Assembly: GCA_963738325.1 (NCBI GenBank)
Contig: CAVTWD010000002.1
Span: 347,824-411,823, forward strand
Reading direction: 5' to 3'
Length of the DNA: 64,000 bases
DNA from: CAVTWD01 sp963738325
GTDB lineage: Bacteria; Actinomycetota; Acidimicrobiia; Acidimicrobiales; Ilumatobacteraceae
The notes below the pieces were generated by a model, which worked only from the letters and a program-made list of their open reading frames with translations, did no database searches and was not told the DNA's origin. The first letter of the stretch is position 1. Each line of letters begins with the position of its first letter. The position numbers and the translations under genes are program-made. Below are positions 48,172-58,745 of this stretch, piece by piece.

Positions 48172-48273
48172 TGGTCAGCACGGTCGAACACAGGTACGCA
48201 CGTCGAAAACCCGAAATCCCTGCTCAGGACATACTTGAGGACACGCAACGGCACTCGGCGGACGCCTTCCGGG

Positions 48274-48297
48274 GGTTCGATTCCCCCGAGCTCCACC
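48274..48297 (+). other. tmRNA/tRNA-like 3' fragment, putative attachment site 1
   Basis: GGTTCGATTCCCCCGAGCTC then CACC: a T-arm (GGGGG TTCGATT CCCCC, perfect stem from 48271) plus the 3' half of an acceptor stem. No 5' half or body lies upstream, so it is only the 3' end of a tmRNA or tRNA gene, the usual product of integration at such genes. It matches site 2 at 57951-57974 in 23 of 24 bases. Confidence 0.65.
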
Positions 48298-48599
48298 GCT
48301 GCCCCAAAATGCCCATCTACCAGGTACTTTGCAGCACGGAGACCGGACGATGGGATCCCCCGACACCACGGCAGCCCGCTGACCAGGGGTTTCGCGATCA
48401 GGATGGACGGGGGCACCGTTCCCCCAGGACGTACGGGAGTGGCGAGACGTCGCAGGTCAGTGGCACGTCGCCGGGCTGAGGACGGATCGAGGACGGATGG
48501 CGACGCGCCAGGTGTCCTCGAACACCCAATGCACAAGTGATCTCAGGGCATCCACGACGCGGCAAGTACCGCGTGATCGCCCGTTCGGGTGACACCGGA

Positions 48600-48830
48600 T
48601 CAACGGCGTGCGCCGCTGCGGCGCTGCGCCGAACCAGGAGCGCATGCTCGACACGGAACAGACGATGGGTGCGTTGGTCCTTGGGTGAGAAGCGCGGTGC
48701 CGCGACGGACATCGCAACGAGCTCCAGCTGGTCAACGCGATAGCCGCTCCCCTCGTGCAGGATGGTCGCCGACCCGCTCGTGACCACGTTCTCGAGCCAG
48801 TCAGTGTTCAGTCCGTAGGGCAGCGCAGTC
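48600..48830 (-). pseudogene. Deazaflavin-dependent nitroreductase, C-terminal remnant
   Basis: The frame TALPYGLNTDWLENVVTSGS, then ATILHEGSGYRVDQLELVAM and FRVEHALLVRRS matches the C-terminal half of the F420-dependent Ddn-like family (TALPYG..DW..NV pattern). The N-terminal half is missing and the frame runs on past the normal end, so it is a truncated scrap. F420 use fits an actinobacterial origin. Confidence 0.6.
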
Positions 48831-49310
48831 AGAGGACTGCGCCACGCCGATTCCTATGCCGATCAGGACCCAGTACATCCAGGTCGCCGTGATCTCGGTA
48901 GTCATGAACAGATCGGTCACCAGGTGACCCGTCATGGCCGCAAGGACCGCGATCAGTACAGACTCTCTTTCGGGCTGACAGCGATCGGTTGGCGGCCCGA
49001 ATGGTGAACGCGGCGGCGCTGGCGATGAACCAGATATAGGCGAAGATCACGGGTATCCCGGCGCCGGCGGTGATCGCCAGGTAGTGGTTGTGTGGGCTCT
49101 CGACCCGAAACTGGTCAAAAACCGCGACGCGTTCTGGGGTGAGGACCTTGCGGCTGTAGACCGCGAGCTGCTCCGGGAAGGTCTCGGGTCCGGTGCCGAG
49201 GAGGGAATGGTCCTCGATGATCTCGACGGCAACCCGCTATTCGTCACGGTGAAAGGCCATCGAATCGGACAGACTTCCCTCGCGGATTGACGCAATCTGG
49301 GAGTGCAAAT
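48801..49310 (-). pseudogene. O-antigen ligase-family protein, C-terminal remnant
   Basis: VEIIEDHSLLGTGPETFPEQ, VFDQFRVESPHNHYLAITAG and the membrane segment PVIFAYIWFIASAAAFTIRA are typical of the Wzy_C/O-antigen polymerase family: the GTGPETF and RVESPHN motifs bind the polyprenyl substrate. A possible upstream part (LSDSMAFHRDE) ends in an in-frame TAG. The last membrane segment (TATWMYWVLIGIGIGVAQ) is one frame off. Both ends are lost. Confidence 0.68.
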
Positions 49311-49509
49311 GCTGGCGAGCGTCGACTCTTCGACCCTCTCGTCGAAGCCATTCGCCATCGAGGCCGCGGCGCCCCAGCACGTGGAGAGTGTCCGTCGCTA
49401 CTTCTTCGACCAGGTCTCGAAGCAAAGGCTCGAAACACTTGCTGCCGTGTTCGATCGCGTGCTCGACAATCTCGCCGAACGCGCTACCGCAGCAGGCGCG
49501 AGCCGCTGA
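49303..49509 (+). pseudogene. MarR-like regulator, C-terminal remnant
   Basis: A 68-residue frame: AAPQHVESVRRYFFDQVSKQ then RLETLAAVFDRVLDNLAERA matches the last dimerisation helix of MarR regulators (HVESVR..F.D.L). The DNA-binding half is missing; the sequence before it belongs to the convergent ligase remnant. Not functional by itself. Confidence 0.55.
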
Positions 49510-49583
49510 ACGTCACCTCATGGCGACCGGTCGCTGAAGACTTGCCGTTGTCACCCGCCCGTGCAGCACTGTGCTCCACGTCC

Positions 49584-51735
49584 TCATGGGCAACGAAGCG
49601 CGCTCAAAAACGACGGCGAAGCTCGGCGGGGCGAATCGGCTTCCTCGGCTTGTCTCGTGCAGAGCTGTTCAAGCGTCGATCGCAGCACGCCGCGCGCCAG
49701 TCTGTCGAGCGCGGACTCGCCCGGCTGACCGTCTCGGACCGCGAGGAGCAACGCGTCGAGTGAGGGCGCGCGCACCGGGAGGCGTGGCCGCGCTGAGCGA
49801 TCGCTCCATCGAGTCGATCGCCGTCGCTGAGCCGCGTGGACGGTTCCGCGATGCCGAGGTCGGCCCGCCAAGGGGCACCGCGGCCGGGCGTCGGCGAGCA
49901 CGGCCTGAGCACGCGCCGGCGTGTAGGCGAGCGCTTCTGCACGCGCCTCGGCCCAGCCGGTGAGGATGGTGAGATCTTCGACTTCGATCACGCGCGGAGT
50001 CGGGCTCGCGGAGTCGGGAGTGCGGTGACTCCGAGCGCGCGTCCGAGGCCCGGATCTGGTGGACGGCGACATCGAAGTAGTGGGTCCCGGTGTCGACGGG
50101 CCAGCGGCCGTCGGCACTACGCCGGGTCGCGCGAGCTCCGCAAACGGTCAGAAGCACGCCTTGGGCGCCCGGCTCGAGCGAGATCTCGCGGGTCCCCCGG
50201 GCGGGGTCCTTCCACAGCGCGACCACCGGTGATGATTCGTGTCCGGACGGCCTGGAGCGCTGTGCCATGCCGAAGGAAGTCAGCGTCATGACGGCCGAGC
50301 CAGGGTCATCGGCCAGCACGCTGGCGTACCGCGCTGACCAGCGGGAGGTGAGCTGCGGGCCGTCGAGCAGAGCAGTTGAAACGATTGTCGGGCCGATGGA
50401 CCGGATGACCTCCGCCACATCGTCGTTCTGCGCCAGGTCCTCGCACACCAACGACACGATCGTGATTCCTTCGCCGACTTCCACGACCTGGACCGACCGG
50501 CGAGGAACGTCGATGGCCTCCCACCAGCGGATGTGAGGGTGAAGCGCGCCGCCAAGGTGGTACTGGTAGATCTGGCGTTCGTCGAGCGACCAGCGATGAT
50601 GCTTGTCCTGGCGGATGTGAAACCACTGTCCGCAGAGTGGGGACTCGGAAAGAGGCCCGCCTTTCTCTAGTCTCGGGTTCACGCCGACATGCATCTGATT
50701 GCTCCCGAGCCGGCCCGGTCGCTGTGAGCGCTTGCGGAGCCCAGCTTGCAAGTAGGTCACTCCGTGACGGTCCAACAGCGCTTCGAGCGCGTCGAGCTCG
50801 CTCTCCTCGACGGCGCTCTCCGGCAGCAGGACGACATCGACGCTGCCGACCTCTTCTCGGGCCGCGACGAGCATCCGGTCGACCAGATCCAGGTCGAGCC
50901 GCTCCTCCGGTGCGAACTCGAAGAAGCCGAACGGCTCCTTTGCCAGCCTTTGGACAGAGCCCTCCACGGCCCGGAAGTCAGACTTCCCTGACTCGCAGCG
51001 GCCACGGCAGCAGCAGCAGCTGAGCGTGCTCGGCCTGGGGGTCGGTACCGCGATGACGAGCCGGCACCTTGTGCCAGCGGGTCTCCAAACCCGGGCGATA
51101 GACACAGGCGTAACGTGAGAACGACGCTCTCCCCGTCGGCGGCGTGCGGATCTTGGGAAGCACGCGGACGAAGTGCGAGTGCATGCGAGCGAGGGATCCG
51201 GCCCTCGCCAGGAGCTCCCGACCTCGGGCGCGATAGATGCACCCTTCCCCGTCGGAACGATCAAGCGCGACGAACAGGCCCGCGCATGCTTCGTCGGCGA
51301 TCGCATGAAGCGTCAAGAGCGCTTCGCAGAGCTGCCAATCTCGCCCATCCGCCAGCTGTTCCAACGGGAGTCCGGCGCGCTCCCGAACCACGCCCCACTG
51401 TCTCGGCCACGAGCTCAGGAACTGCGCCATTCCGATCCTCGGCCCACTCGCTCCACCTCTGCGCCGCCTGCACGACCGCGTCGCTCCAACTTGCGTCGCC
51501 GCCCGGCGGCCACAGCGACTCCATCCGGCGGGGACAAGACGAATCGGTACGCCTCGGCGCGCTCAAGGATCACATCGGTCAGCGCGAACACATCCGGCGG
51601 CCACTCGAGCAGCTCATCCCCCATCGTGCTCCCGGCGACCGCCTGCCACGTGGACGCCAGCGTCGGCTCCCCCAAACGAACACGATGGTCGACTTGGCGC
51701 CCGTCGCTTTCACCGTGCTGTGCGCTGAGGATCAT
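49584..51735 (-). pseudogene. Large protein with C-N hydrolase (nitrilase-like) domain, frameshifted
   Basis: About 710 residues when repaired; at least five frame changes. It starts at ATG 51735, overlapping the hydrolase stop (ATGA). The first ~250 residues are helical and Trp-rich (LLEWPPDVFALTDVILERAE; DWQLCEALLTLHAIADEACA), unassigned. Next is a nitrilase fold with the E-K-C triad: VDVVLLPESAVEESELDAL (Glu), IRQDKHHRWSLDERQIYQYH (Lys) and IVSLVCEDLAQNDDVAEVIR (Cys). LLDGPQLTSRWSARYASVLA and DDPGSAVMTLTSFGM follow, then a tail with LDALLLAVRDGQPGESALDR. I recognise the hydrolase domain but not the whole architecture. A role in defence is possible from its setting only. Confidence 0.7.
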
Positions 51736-52464
51736 CCGCGAGCCGCTGCCGTCGTCGCCGGAGCAACGGTGGACGCCCCGTGCTCCGTGACCGCCTTGTC
51801 GATCAGGTCCACGATGGCGTTTGGTTGCGAGGCCAGCGACGCGTGGCTGGCGTCCAGCTCGATGGTGTGGCGTGGGTTCATACGTGCGGCCATTCGCCGC
51901 TCGGTGTCGGGGTGGATCATGCGATCGTCCGTCGACACCTGGTACCAGGTCGGCTTGTGCTTCCACGCCGGCTCCGACACAGCGTTGGCGAAGGTGGATC
52001 CGACCGGCGCCTTCTGCGTCACGGCCATCACCAGTGCCTCGTCAGCGGGTAGGTCCTGGCAGAAGCTCTCGCGAACGTTCCCTGCTTGATCCAGACACGA
52101 CCGTCCCTGTCCGGCTCGACGTTTGCTACCGCCGCAGCCGATTGCCACGCCCCGATCTCGGCAAGACTTTCACCGGCCTCGGGAGCAAAGGCGGCGACGT
52201 ACACCAGTCCGACGACGTTGGGAAGGTCGCCGGCCTCGGTGATCACCGCACCGCCATAGGAATGGCCGACGAGCAGAACCGGACCATCGATCTGCCGGAC
52301 CATCTGTCGGGTGCGGTCGGCGTCGTCGGCGAGGGACGTCAAGGGATTCTCCACGGCGTGGAGAAGTCGTAGCCTCGGCGATTCAGCTCGACGATGACCT
52401 TCGCCCAATGGGCGGCACCGCCCCAAAATCCATGGACGAGGACGATGCTCGGCTTGTCATTCAT
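51732..52464 (-). pseudogene. Alpha/beta hydrolase, frameshifted
   Basis: From ATG 52464 (AAGGAGCAACGC upstream): NDKPSIVLVHGFWGGAAHWA, with the oxyanion HGFWGG. In the second frame, DGPVLLVGHSYGGAVITEAG (nucleophile Ser in GHSYGG) and NVVGLVYVAAFAPEAGES. In the third, RESFCQDLPADEALVMAVTQ, YQVSTDDRMIHPDTERRMAA (acid Asp) and TIELDASHASLASQP (His). Two shifts. This is the common 240-residue cytoplasmic esterase type with the full triad. It lies between the FAD oxidase and the CN-hydrolase gene, same strand. Confidence 0.83.
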
Positions 52465-52509
52465 GCGTTGCTCCTTGTTGTTGTCGAACGCTCTTTGAGG
52501 CGGCCGTGG

Positions 52510-53899
52510 TCACTGCTTCGGCGCGATCGGGTGGCCGCCGACGATCAGCTCTTGCGGATCGACGCTTGCTCGGATGCGCTGCAGTCGGGCGTAGGCGGCC
52601 TTGCTGAAGAAGCGGGCGGAGTCGGCGGGGAACTCCGTGAAGTTGGGATAGAGCGCGCCCGTTCTCGTATGCGGCCGTCGCCGCGCGGAGACGTTCCAGC
52701 GCGGAGTCGACCTCGCGACTCGAATCTCCGACGATTCCGCCACCCAACAGCACGTACTCCCCATCCAACGACCCAGCGCTCCCGTCGCCGTCCATCACCC
52801 GTGACAACGCGTCCGCCGAGGTGGCGCAGCTCTCCGAGCATCAACGGCGGCTGCACCGCGGCGGCGAACTCGTCGAGCCCAGCGGCGTCGATCTCGCCGA
52901 GGAGTGACGAGTAGCCGGCGAATGGGATCGGCATCTCGGGATCCATGTGGAGCTGGCTCAGTGCGGCAGGCGACGCGGGACCCCACGCGTCGAGCTCCGG
53001 TGCGAGCCCTCGCAGGCCAGCCACCGCCGCTCGGCCAGCATCGACGTTGCCGGCGAAGGCGCCATCGACGACGACGATGGATCGACCGGACAGGTTCGGC
53101 GGCAGCTCGTCGAGCCACGGGAAGTGCATGACGCGGAACGAAGTGGTCACCGCGTCGGCGTGCTGCGGGTCCACGCGTACCACGAGTGGATGACGTCAAG
53201 GCGACGTTCGTAGGGCCAGAAGAACTTGCCCGCGGTAGACCTCGCGATACGGGAAGAGCGTGAACTCCAAAGCCGTCACGACGCCGAAGCTGCCTCCGCC
53301 CCGCAGCGCCCAGAACAGGTCCGCGTACTCCGACGGCGTTGCCCGCGTGATTCGCCCGTCGGCGGTGACGACCTCGATCGCCGTCACATTGTTCGAGGCG
53401 AGGCCGTGCTGACGCGCGAACGAACTCAGGCCACCGCCGAGCGTGTACCCGACCACGCCGACGTCCGGCGACGAACCGGAGAGCGGATACAGCCCGAACC
53501 GGCTCGTTGCCTCGGTGACCTCGTGCCAGAGCGTTCCCGCTTGGACACGAGCGATCTGCCTCGTCGCGTCGATTTCGACGCCGCGGATGTGTCTCGTCGA
53601 CAGCAGGATCGTGTCGGCGAGTGAGCCGAGCGCCCCAGCGCTGTGGCCGGTACCCTGCGGCGCGATCCGCAACCCGGTGCGGCGCGGCATACAGCACGAT
53701 CGCGGACGTCATCACAGTCCAGCGGCAGCGCGACCAGCGTGGGCTGCTGGTCCACGGCCAGGTTCCACGGCTGGCGAGCAGCGTCCCACCCCGAGTCACC
53801 CGGTACCACGAGCGCACCTCGGATCGAGGCGGCGAGGTCGCGGAGCGACACGGGCACGGTATCGGGATCGTGTGGGGAGTTGAAACGAAGAGCGTCCAT
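52510..53899 (-). pseudogene. Berberine-bridge-type FAD oxidoreductase, frameshifted
   Basis: About 460 residues when repaired. ATG 53899 begins MDALRFNSPHDPDTVPVSLR. The FAD-binding PP-loop region (GLRIAPQGTGHSAGALGSLA), VGVVGYTLGGGLSSFARQHG, and YADLFWALRGGGSFGVVTAL are clear. The C-terminal BBE segment (FTEFPADSARFFSKAAYARL then VDPQELIVGGHPI) ends at 52510. Four frame changes. The usual His for covalent FAD is in the GTGHSAG loop (present); the second, Cys, is not seen, so single covalent attachment is likely. Flavin oxidases of this type act on sugars or alkaloid-like compounds. Confidence 0.85.
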
Positions 53900-54046
53900 G
53901 GTGTGGTGCCTCGTCTTGGTTGGTTCCGTGACGAGCATGAAGGCCGACAGCGCGACTCGAATCCCCGAGAACGTGTAGTCGTCGCCATTGAAGGGCTCCC
54001 GCGCCCCACGCGATCCGGATGGGCACGGCCGGATAGCGTCGGCGTC

Positions 54047-56782
54047 GTGCTTCTCGGCCGCAGTGCGGAGAAGGCGGCGATCGATCGCGTTCTCGACGCG
54101 GCCCGCGCCGACCGGGCCGGTGCACTCGTCCTGCGCGGCGAAGCCGGGATCGGGAAGACGGCGCTCCTCGACCATGCCGCCGCGAACTCCACCGATCTCA
54201 GCGTGATCCGAGTGATCGGTGTCGAGTCGGAGATGGGGATGGCATTCGCCGCCCTGCATCGCCTCCTCGTGTCGTTGCTGCCGGCGCTCGACCAGTTGCC
54301 CGAGCCGCAGCGAGCCGCCCTGGAATCGGCGTTCGGGCTGCGCAGCGACGGGGGTGGCGACGTTTTTCTTGTCGGTCTGGCGACGCTGACACTCCTCGGT
54401 GACGCGGCGCGGGAACGCCCGCTGCTGTGCGTCGTCGACGACACGCAGTGGATCGATCGGGAGTCGGTCAATGTGTTGGCGTTTGTCGCCCGCCGCGTGT
54501 ATGCGGATCAAATCGCGTCTGCTGTTCGCGGTACGCGGGCCGTCCGACCCGCCGACGCCCATCGATGGGGTGCCAGACCTCTACGTGCGCGGGCTCGAAC
54601 ACCCAGACGCGCGCGAGTTGCTCAGCTCGGTGGTCGGCGGTCCACTCGGCCCACTGCTCGCGGATCGGATCGTGAGCGAAACCCGCGGCAATCCCCTCGC
54701 GCTCGTCGAACTCGGCAGCGAGCTGACGTCCGATCTCCTCGCCGGGGCGCCGATCACCGAACCCCTTCCCATCGGTGAGCTCGTCCAGGCGCGGTTCCTG
54801 CGGCAAGTACGGGCGCTGCCGCGCGACACACAGATGCTCCTGCTCGTCGCTGCCGCGGACGGCGTCGGTGATCCGGCGACGGTGTTGCGAGCCGGCGCGT
54901 CGTTGGACATTCCCGCTGGCGCCCTCGCTCCAGCCGAAGCCGCGCGCCTCGTCGTGACGACACCGGCGGTCGAGTTCCGCCATCCCTTGCTGCGCGCGGC
55001 GATCTATCACGGCGCCACGCTCGCTGATCGCCAACTCGTCCATCGGGCACTGGCCGACGTGCTCGATGCCGAAGGCGACGCAGATCGCCGCGCGTGGCAC
55101 GCCGCTGCAGCGGTGCTCGGGCCCGACGAAGTCGTCGCCGCCGAGCTCGAGCGCACAGCCGAACGGGCACGCCGCCGAAGCGGCTTCACCACAGAGAGCG
55201 CTTACCTCGAACGCGCCGCCGAACTCACGCCGGCTCCACGTGAGCGAGTCCGCCTCCTGCTCGCTGCGGCCGGCGCCGCACACGTCGCAGGATCGTGGAA
55301 TCAGGCCGAATCATTGTTGACGCGGGCGCAACCCTTGCTCGAGGACGCCGAGCAGTCCGCCGCCGTGCTCCGGCTCCGCGCCGCCGTGCGTACCGGTCTC
55401 GGACGTCCGGCTGGCGCCGTCGCGATGATGCTCGAGGCAGCCGAGACGCTCGAGCTTGTTGACGTCGCCGCTGCCCGCGACGTGATGCTCGAGGCGCTTC
55501 ACACGAGCCTTTTGACCGACCCGCTCGGCGGCTCGGTCACGGCCCTCGACCTGGCCCGCGCGATTCGGAGTGGTCCCCGACCTGACGCCGGAGGCAGCGA
55601 GCTCACCGAACTCGTACTGGACGGTTTTGCGACGCGGCTCTGCGGCGACGTTGACGGCGCCATACCGAAGCTTCAGGCAGTTGTCAATGCCTTGCGCACG
55701 GGACAGGAACCGGACACCCGACAGTTGTGGCCGTTGTTCGGATTTCTGGCGGCGCTCGAGGTGTGGGACAGCGAGGCAGGGTATGTCATCCTCGAACGGA
55801 TGGCGCGACGCCAGCGCGCCGAGGGTGCGTTGCTGGTACTGCGGTTGACCCTCCTCGCCCTCGGGGCAACACTGATCGCCGCCGGACGGTTGGCCGACGC
55901 CGAGGCGTGCTACGACGAGGCGGCCGAATTGACGTTCGCGGTCGGACTGGACCCGGCCGTGTTCAGCCACATGAATGGTGAGCTGCTGGTCTGGCAGGGC
56001 AAGAGCGAAGAAGCGCGTACCACGGTGCGCGCCGCGATCGCGGGACACGTCGCCGCCGGATTCGACTCCTACGAGTACATTGGCCCGCAGGCTCTCACCG
56101 CACTCGAGCTCAGCGCAGGCAACTACGACGCGGTGCGAGCGGCCGTAGAGCGCAGCTACGTCCACGACACGCTGGGCTTTGGGAACCGGGCCCTGCCTCC
56201 GCTGATCGAGGCGGCAACGCGGCTCGGCGACGACGTTGCCGCACGTCAGGCACTGGAACGCCTGAGCGCCCGCACTATCGCGGCTGGGACCCCGTGGGGA
56301 CTCGGTCTGCTCGCCCGCTCGCGAGCGCTTGTCGCCGACGACGACCACGCGGAGGCGCACTATCGCGACGCGATCGCCCTCCTCGAACGCACCTCGATGA
56401 GGCCTGACCTTGCTCGTACCCATCTTCTGTACGGCGAATGGTTGCGGCGTCAGAAGCGCCGGGTCGATGCCCGCGAACAGCTCCGCGTCGCCCACGACAT
56501 GTTCAGCGAGATGGGGGCCACCGCATTCGCGGAACGGGCGCACCTCGAACTGGCCGCAACGGGCGAGCACGTCCTGATGCCGGCGACGCGACGCGGTTCG
56601 ATCTCACACCACAGGAGGCACGGATCGCACGGCTCGCCGCTCAGCGCGCGACCAGCCGCGAGATCGCCGCCGAACTCTTCATCAGTCCCAATACCGTTGA
56701 CTACCACCTGCGCAAGGTGTTCCAGAAGGTCGGCGTGAACTCTCGACGCGCTCTGAGGACAGTCCTCCCCGAGCTGATGTGA
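54047..56782 (+). pseudogene. Large AAA-LuxR (LAL/MalT-like) regulator, frameshifted
   Basis: About 912 residues when repaired, from GTG 54047. An AAA domain comes first: Walker A VLRGEAGIGKTALLDHAA, Walker B LLCVVDDTQWIDRESVN. A long helical/TPR-like middle follows (AESLLTRAQPLLEDAEQSAA; AGRLADAEACYDEAAELTF). The LuxR HTH at the end (LTPQEARIARLAAQRATSRE; ISPNTVDYHLRKVFQKVGV) is in another frame. Shifts lie near 54,505 and 56,585. It is divergent from the FAD oxidase gene, 147 bp apart, and probably activated the oxidase-hydrolase operon. Confidence 0.88.
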
Positions 56783-56905
56783 AGTCGTGGCGAGATCGGT
56801 AGAGGTCGACCGAAGCGGCGGGTCGGACGTGGCGAACACGCAACCCATCGAGCACACGCAGCCGACGTACCCTCCGGGGCTTCTCGCATAGGTACCGTGC
56901 GGCTC

Positions 56906-57543
56906 ATGGTCGTCTCGCAAACCTCGCCCGGGCCGACGTCGCCGTCGGTCAATCGCCCGGGGCTAGGAGTCGGTCTGTCGGCGGCCGTCGCCGTTGGGGT
57001 CGGAGTCGGCGCGCTCACGGCATACGCGGCAAGGTTGGCTGAGTGACGCAACGACGTCGCTGGCCAACTCGGCCGGACCGTGGTCTTTCGCTGCATTCCT
57101 CGTCGCCCGTTACAACCGCCGCTTAGCGTCCGCAGTCGTCGCTGCGATGCTCACGCTGGCATGCTGCGAGCTCGGCTACGCACTCGCGACGGAACTGCGC
57201 GGCGGCACGAACGCCATTTCGACGGTGGTGTTCTGGCTCACGGCGGCGATACTCGCCGGGCCTCCGCTCGGCGTCGCCGGAGCGTGGTCGACCGAGACGG
57301 GGCTGCGCCGTGGGGTCGGACTGTCAGTGCTCGGCGGGGTACTGCTCGGTGAAGGGTTGTACGGCTGGAGCACGGTCGCGGATACGACCGACTAGCGCTA
57401 CTGGTCGGTGGAACTGGTCATCGGTGCACTCGTCATTTCATTCGCGGCCGCGCGCAGCCGGGTGGCCTCTTCATGCGACGCTCACCCTCGCGACAGGGGT
57501 GCTCATCGCTGCTGTCGTGTTCGCGTTCGGCCGACTCGCGTAG
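56906..57543 (+). pseudogene. DUF6518-like membrane protein, shifts and a nonsense codon
   Basis: The first 46 residues (GVGLSAAVAVGVGVGALTAY) are in one frame to 57,046. The next part is one frame over: SLANSAGPWSFAAFLVARYN, NAISTVVFWLTAAILAGPPL and LSVLGGVLLGEGLYGWSTVA, then TAG at 57393 inside the expected TTDRYWSVELVIGALVISFA. A last membrane segment (VLIAAVVFAFGRLA) is again shifted, ending at 57543. Multi-pass protein of unknown role. Confidence 0.65.
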
Positions 57544-57912
57544 GGGCATTTCTACTTTCAGCCAGGCGTAGATCTGGCGACCTCCCGGGTCCGCCGATAC
57601 GCGAGCACGGAATTCGCGCTCGGGATCTCGCGAGTGGGTGGATGGTCCGACTGGTTTCCACACGCCGTGGACTGATTGCCGCTACGTCGTGGGTGTGTGC
57701 CGATTTCGATGCGGTCAGAAACTCGAATTCGTAACGTGATCCGTGACGTCACTGTTGGACGATGGAACCATGAGAAACGTGCACCGACGTCGCTCCTGGT
57801 TCAGGACGGAAAAGGGACGGATGGAACGGAAGAAGGACGGGTCACACCGGTCATTCCCGGTCACTCCAGTCAGCAACAGTCACCCAAAGAAACTGGGCCT
57901 GAGCAGGGTCGC

Positions 57913-57997
57913 AGGCCTCTGAGCAGGCACAGCCGGGTCGGACGGATGGTGGTTCGATTCCCCCCAGCTCCACCATATTTTCCCTGCTCAGAGGCCT
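57913..57997. other. tmRNA-like 3' fragment within a 15-bp inverted repeat, putative attachment site 2
   Basis: GGTTCGATTCCCCCCAGCTC then CACCA at 57951-57975 fits the 3' end of a bacterial tmRNA (acceptor strand CAGCTCC, then ACCA). The T-stem here has one mismatch. A perfect 15-bp inverted repeat, AGGCCTCTGAGCAGG (57913-57927) and its complement (57983-57997), encloses it. CCCTGCTCAG of that repeat also occurs 5' of site 1 (about 48,221). The body of a tmRNA gene is not present. Confidence 0.65.
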
Positions 57998-58745
57998 AAG
58001 ACGTGCCCCGTGGTCACGGTTTGGTCACACATATCGGCAGCCCGGCAGCGGCTCGCGGAATCGTGTGACACGAATCGTGTGCCATGTGACACGAATGGTG
58101 TGGCCGTCGGCTGCTCGGACGAGTCGCCTGCGCCGGACCCCGGCCGCGACCGACCGCTCGGAGTGAACGGGCCGCCGTCGAAAGCCTTGAGTCCTCGACC
58201 GGCATCCGGCAGCCGATCGTTGGTCGTCAAAGGGGGCGGGAAGAATCGTCAAGAGCGGTGGATCGGTCGGTTGATTACGCGGCGACCTCCCCCGCCTCGG
58301 AGCCGAAGAACCCTCCAACGCCGGCACGAAAGTTCCCGCTCGACATGCTGTGCAAGTACATGAGCGGCAACGCTTCGGTCACCTTCCGGGAGCGGCGACA
58401 CCATGGCGGCACGATCGAGCTGCGGAACCGGACCCGCTCACCTGTCTCGGAGTCGACACGGCGGTCGTCCCGCGAGGCGCTCGACTGTCGATGCATCCCG
58501 CCCCGGTCGTGATGGTCCGCGGGCGCGGATGCCCATTACGGACCACCAGGCGCGTGGCGTCGTTCGACCTCGCCGGCCCGCGCCTCGACATCGGCGTCAA
58601 CCTCAGCCTCGAGCGCAGCGGCGAGCATCCGCCACGCCCCTTCCCGGCAGATCTCATCGCGCCCCACTCCGTGCGCGCCGTTTCTCAGGCACTACCTTCA
58701 ACATCGGGCTGGCATTGACAGGGCATGCCAGCTATAGGGGTGACG
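57998..58745. other. Non-coding region before the GMC oxidoreductase
   Basis: No supported gene. It carries the short tandem repeats at 58061-58103. The last 10 bases hold AGGGGTG as ribosome site for ATG 58746. Confidence 0.5.
58061..58103. repeat. Short tandem repeats with internal dyads
   Basis: TGTGACACGAATCGTGTG and TGTGACACGAATGGTGTG, 21 bases apart, each containing CACGAA..GTG dyads. This iteron-like pattern suits a dimeric regulator or an integrase/excisionase arm cluster. It lies about 90 bp from attachment site 2. Confidence 0.55.

Noticed and set aside
48274..48297. Complete tRNA or tmRNA gene at the 3' fragment
   Set aside because: The T-arm and acceptor 3' half are present but no matching 5' acceptor half, D-arm or anticodon arm lies upstream.
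49584..51735. Reverse transcriptase fused to nitrilase (a known defence architecture)
   Set aside because: The N-terminal half lacks a YxDD box or other RT motifs in any frame, so only the nitrilase-like domain can be claimed.
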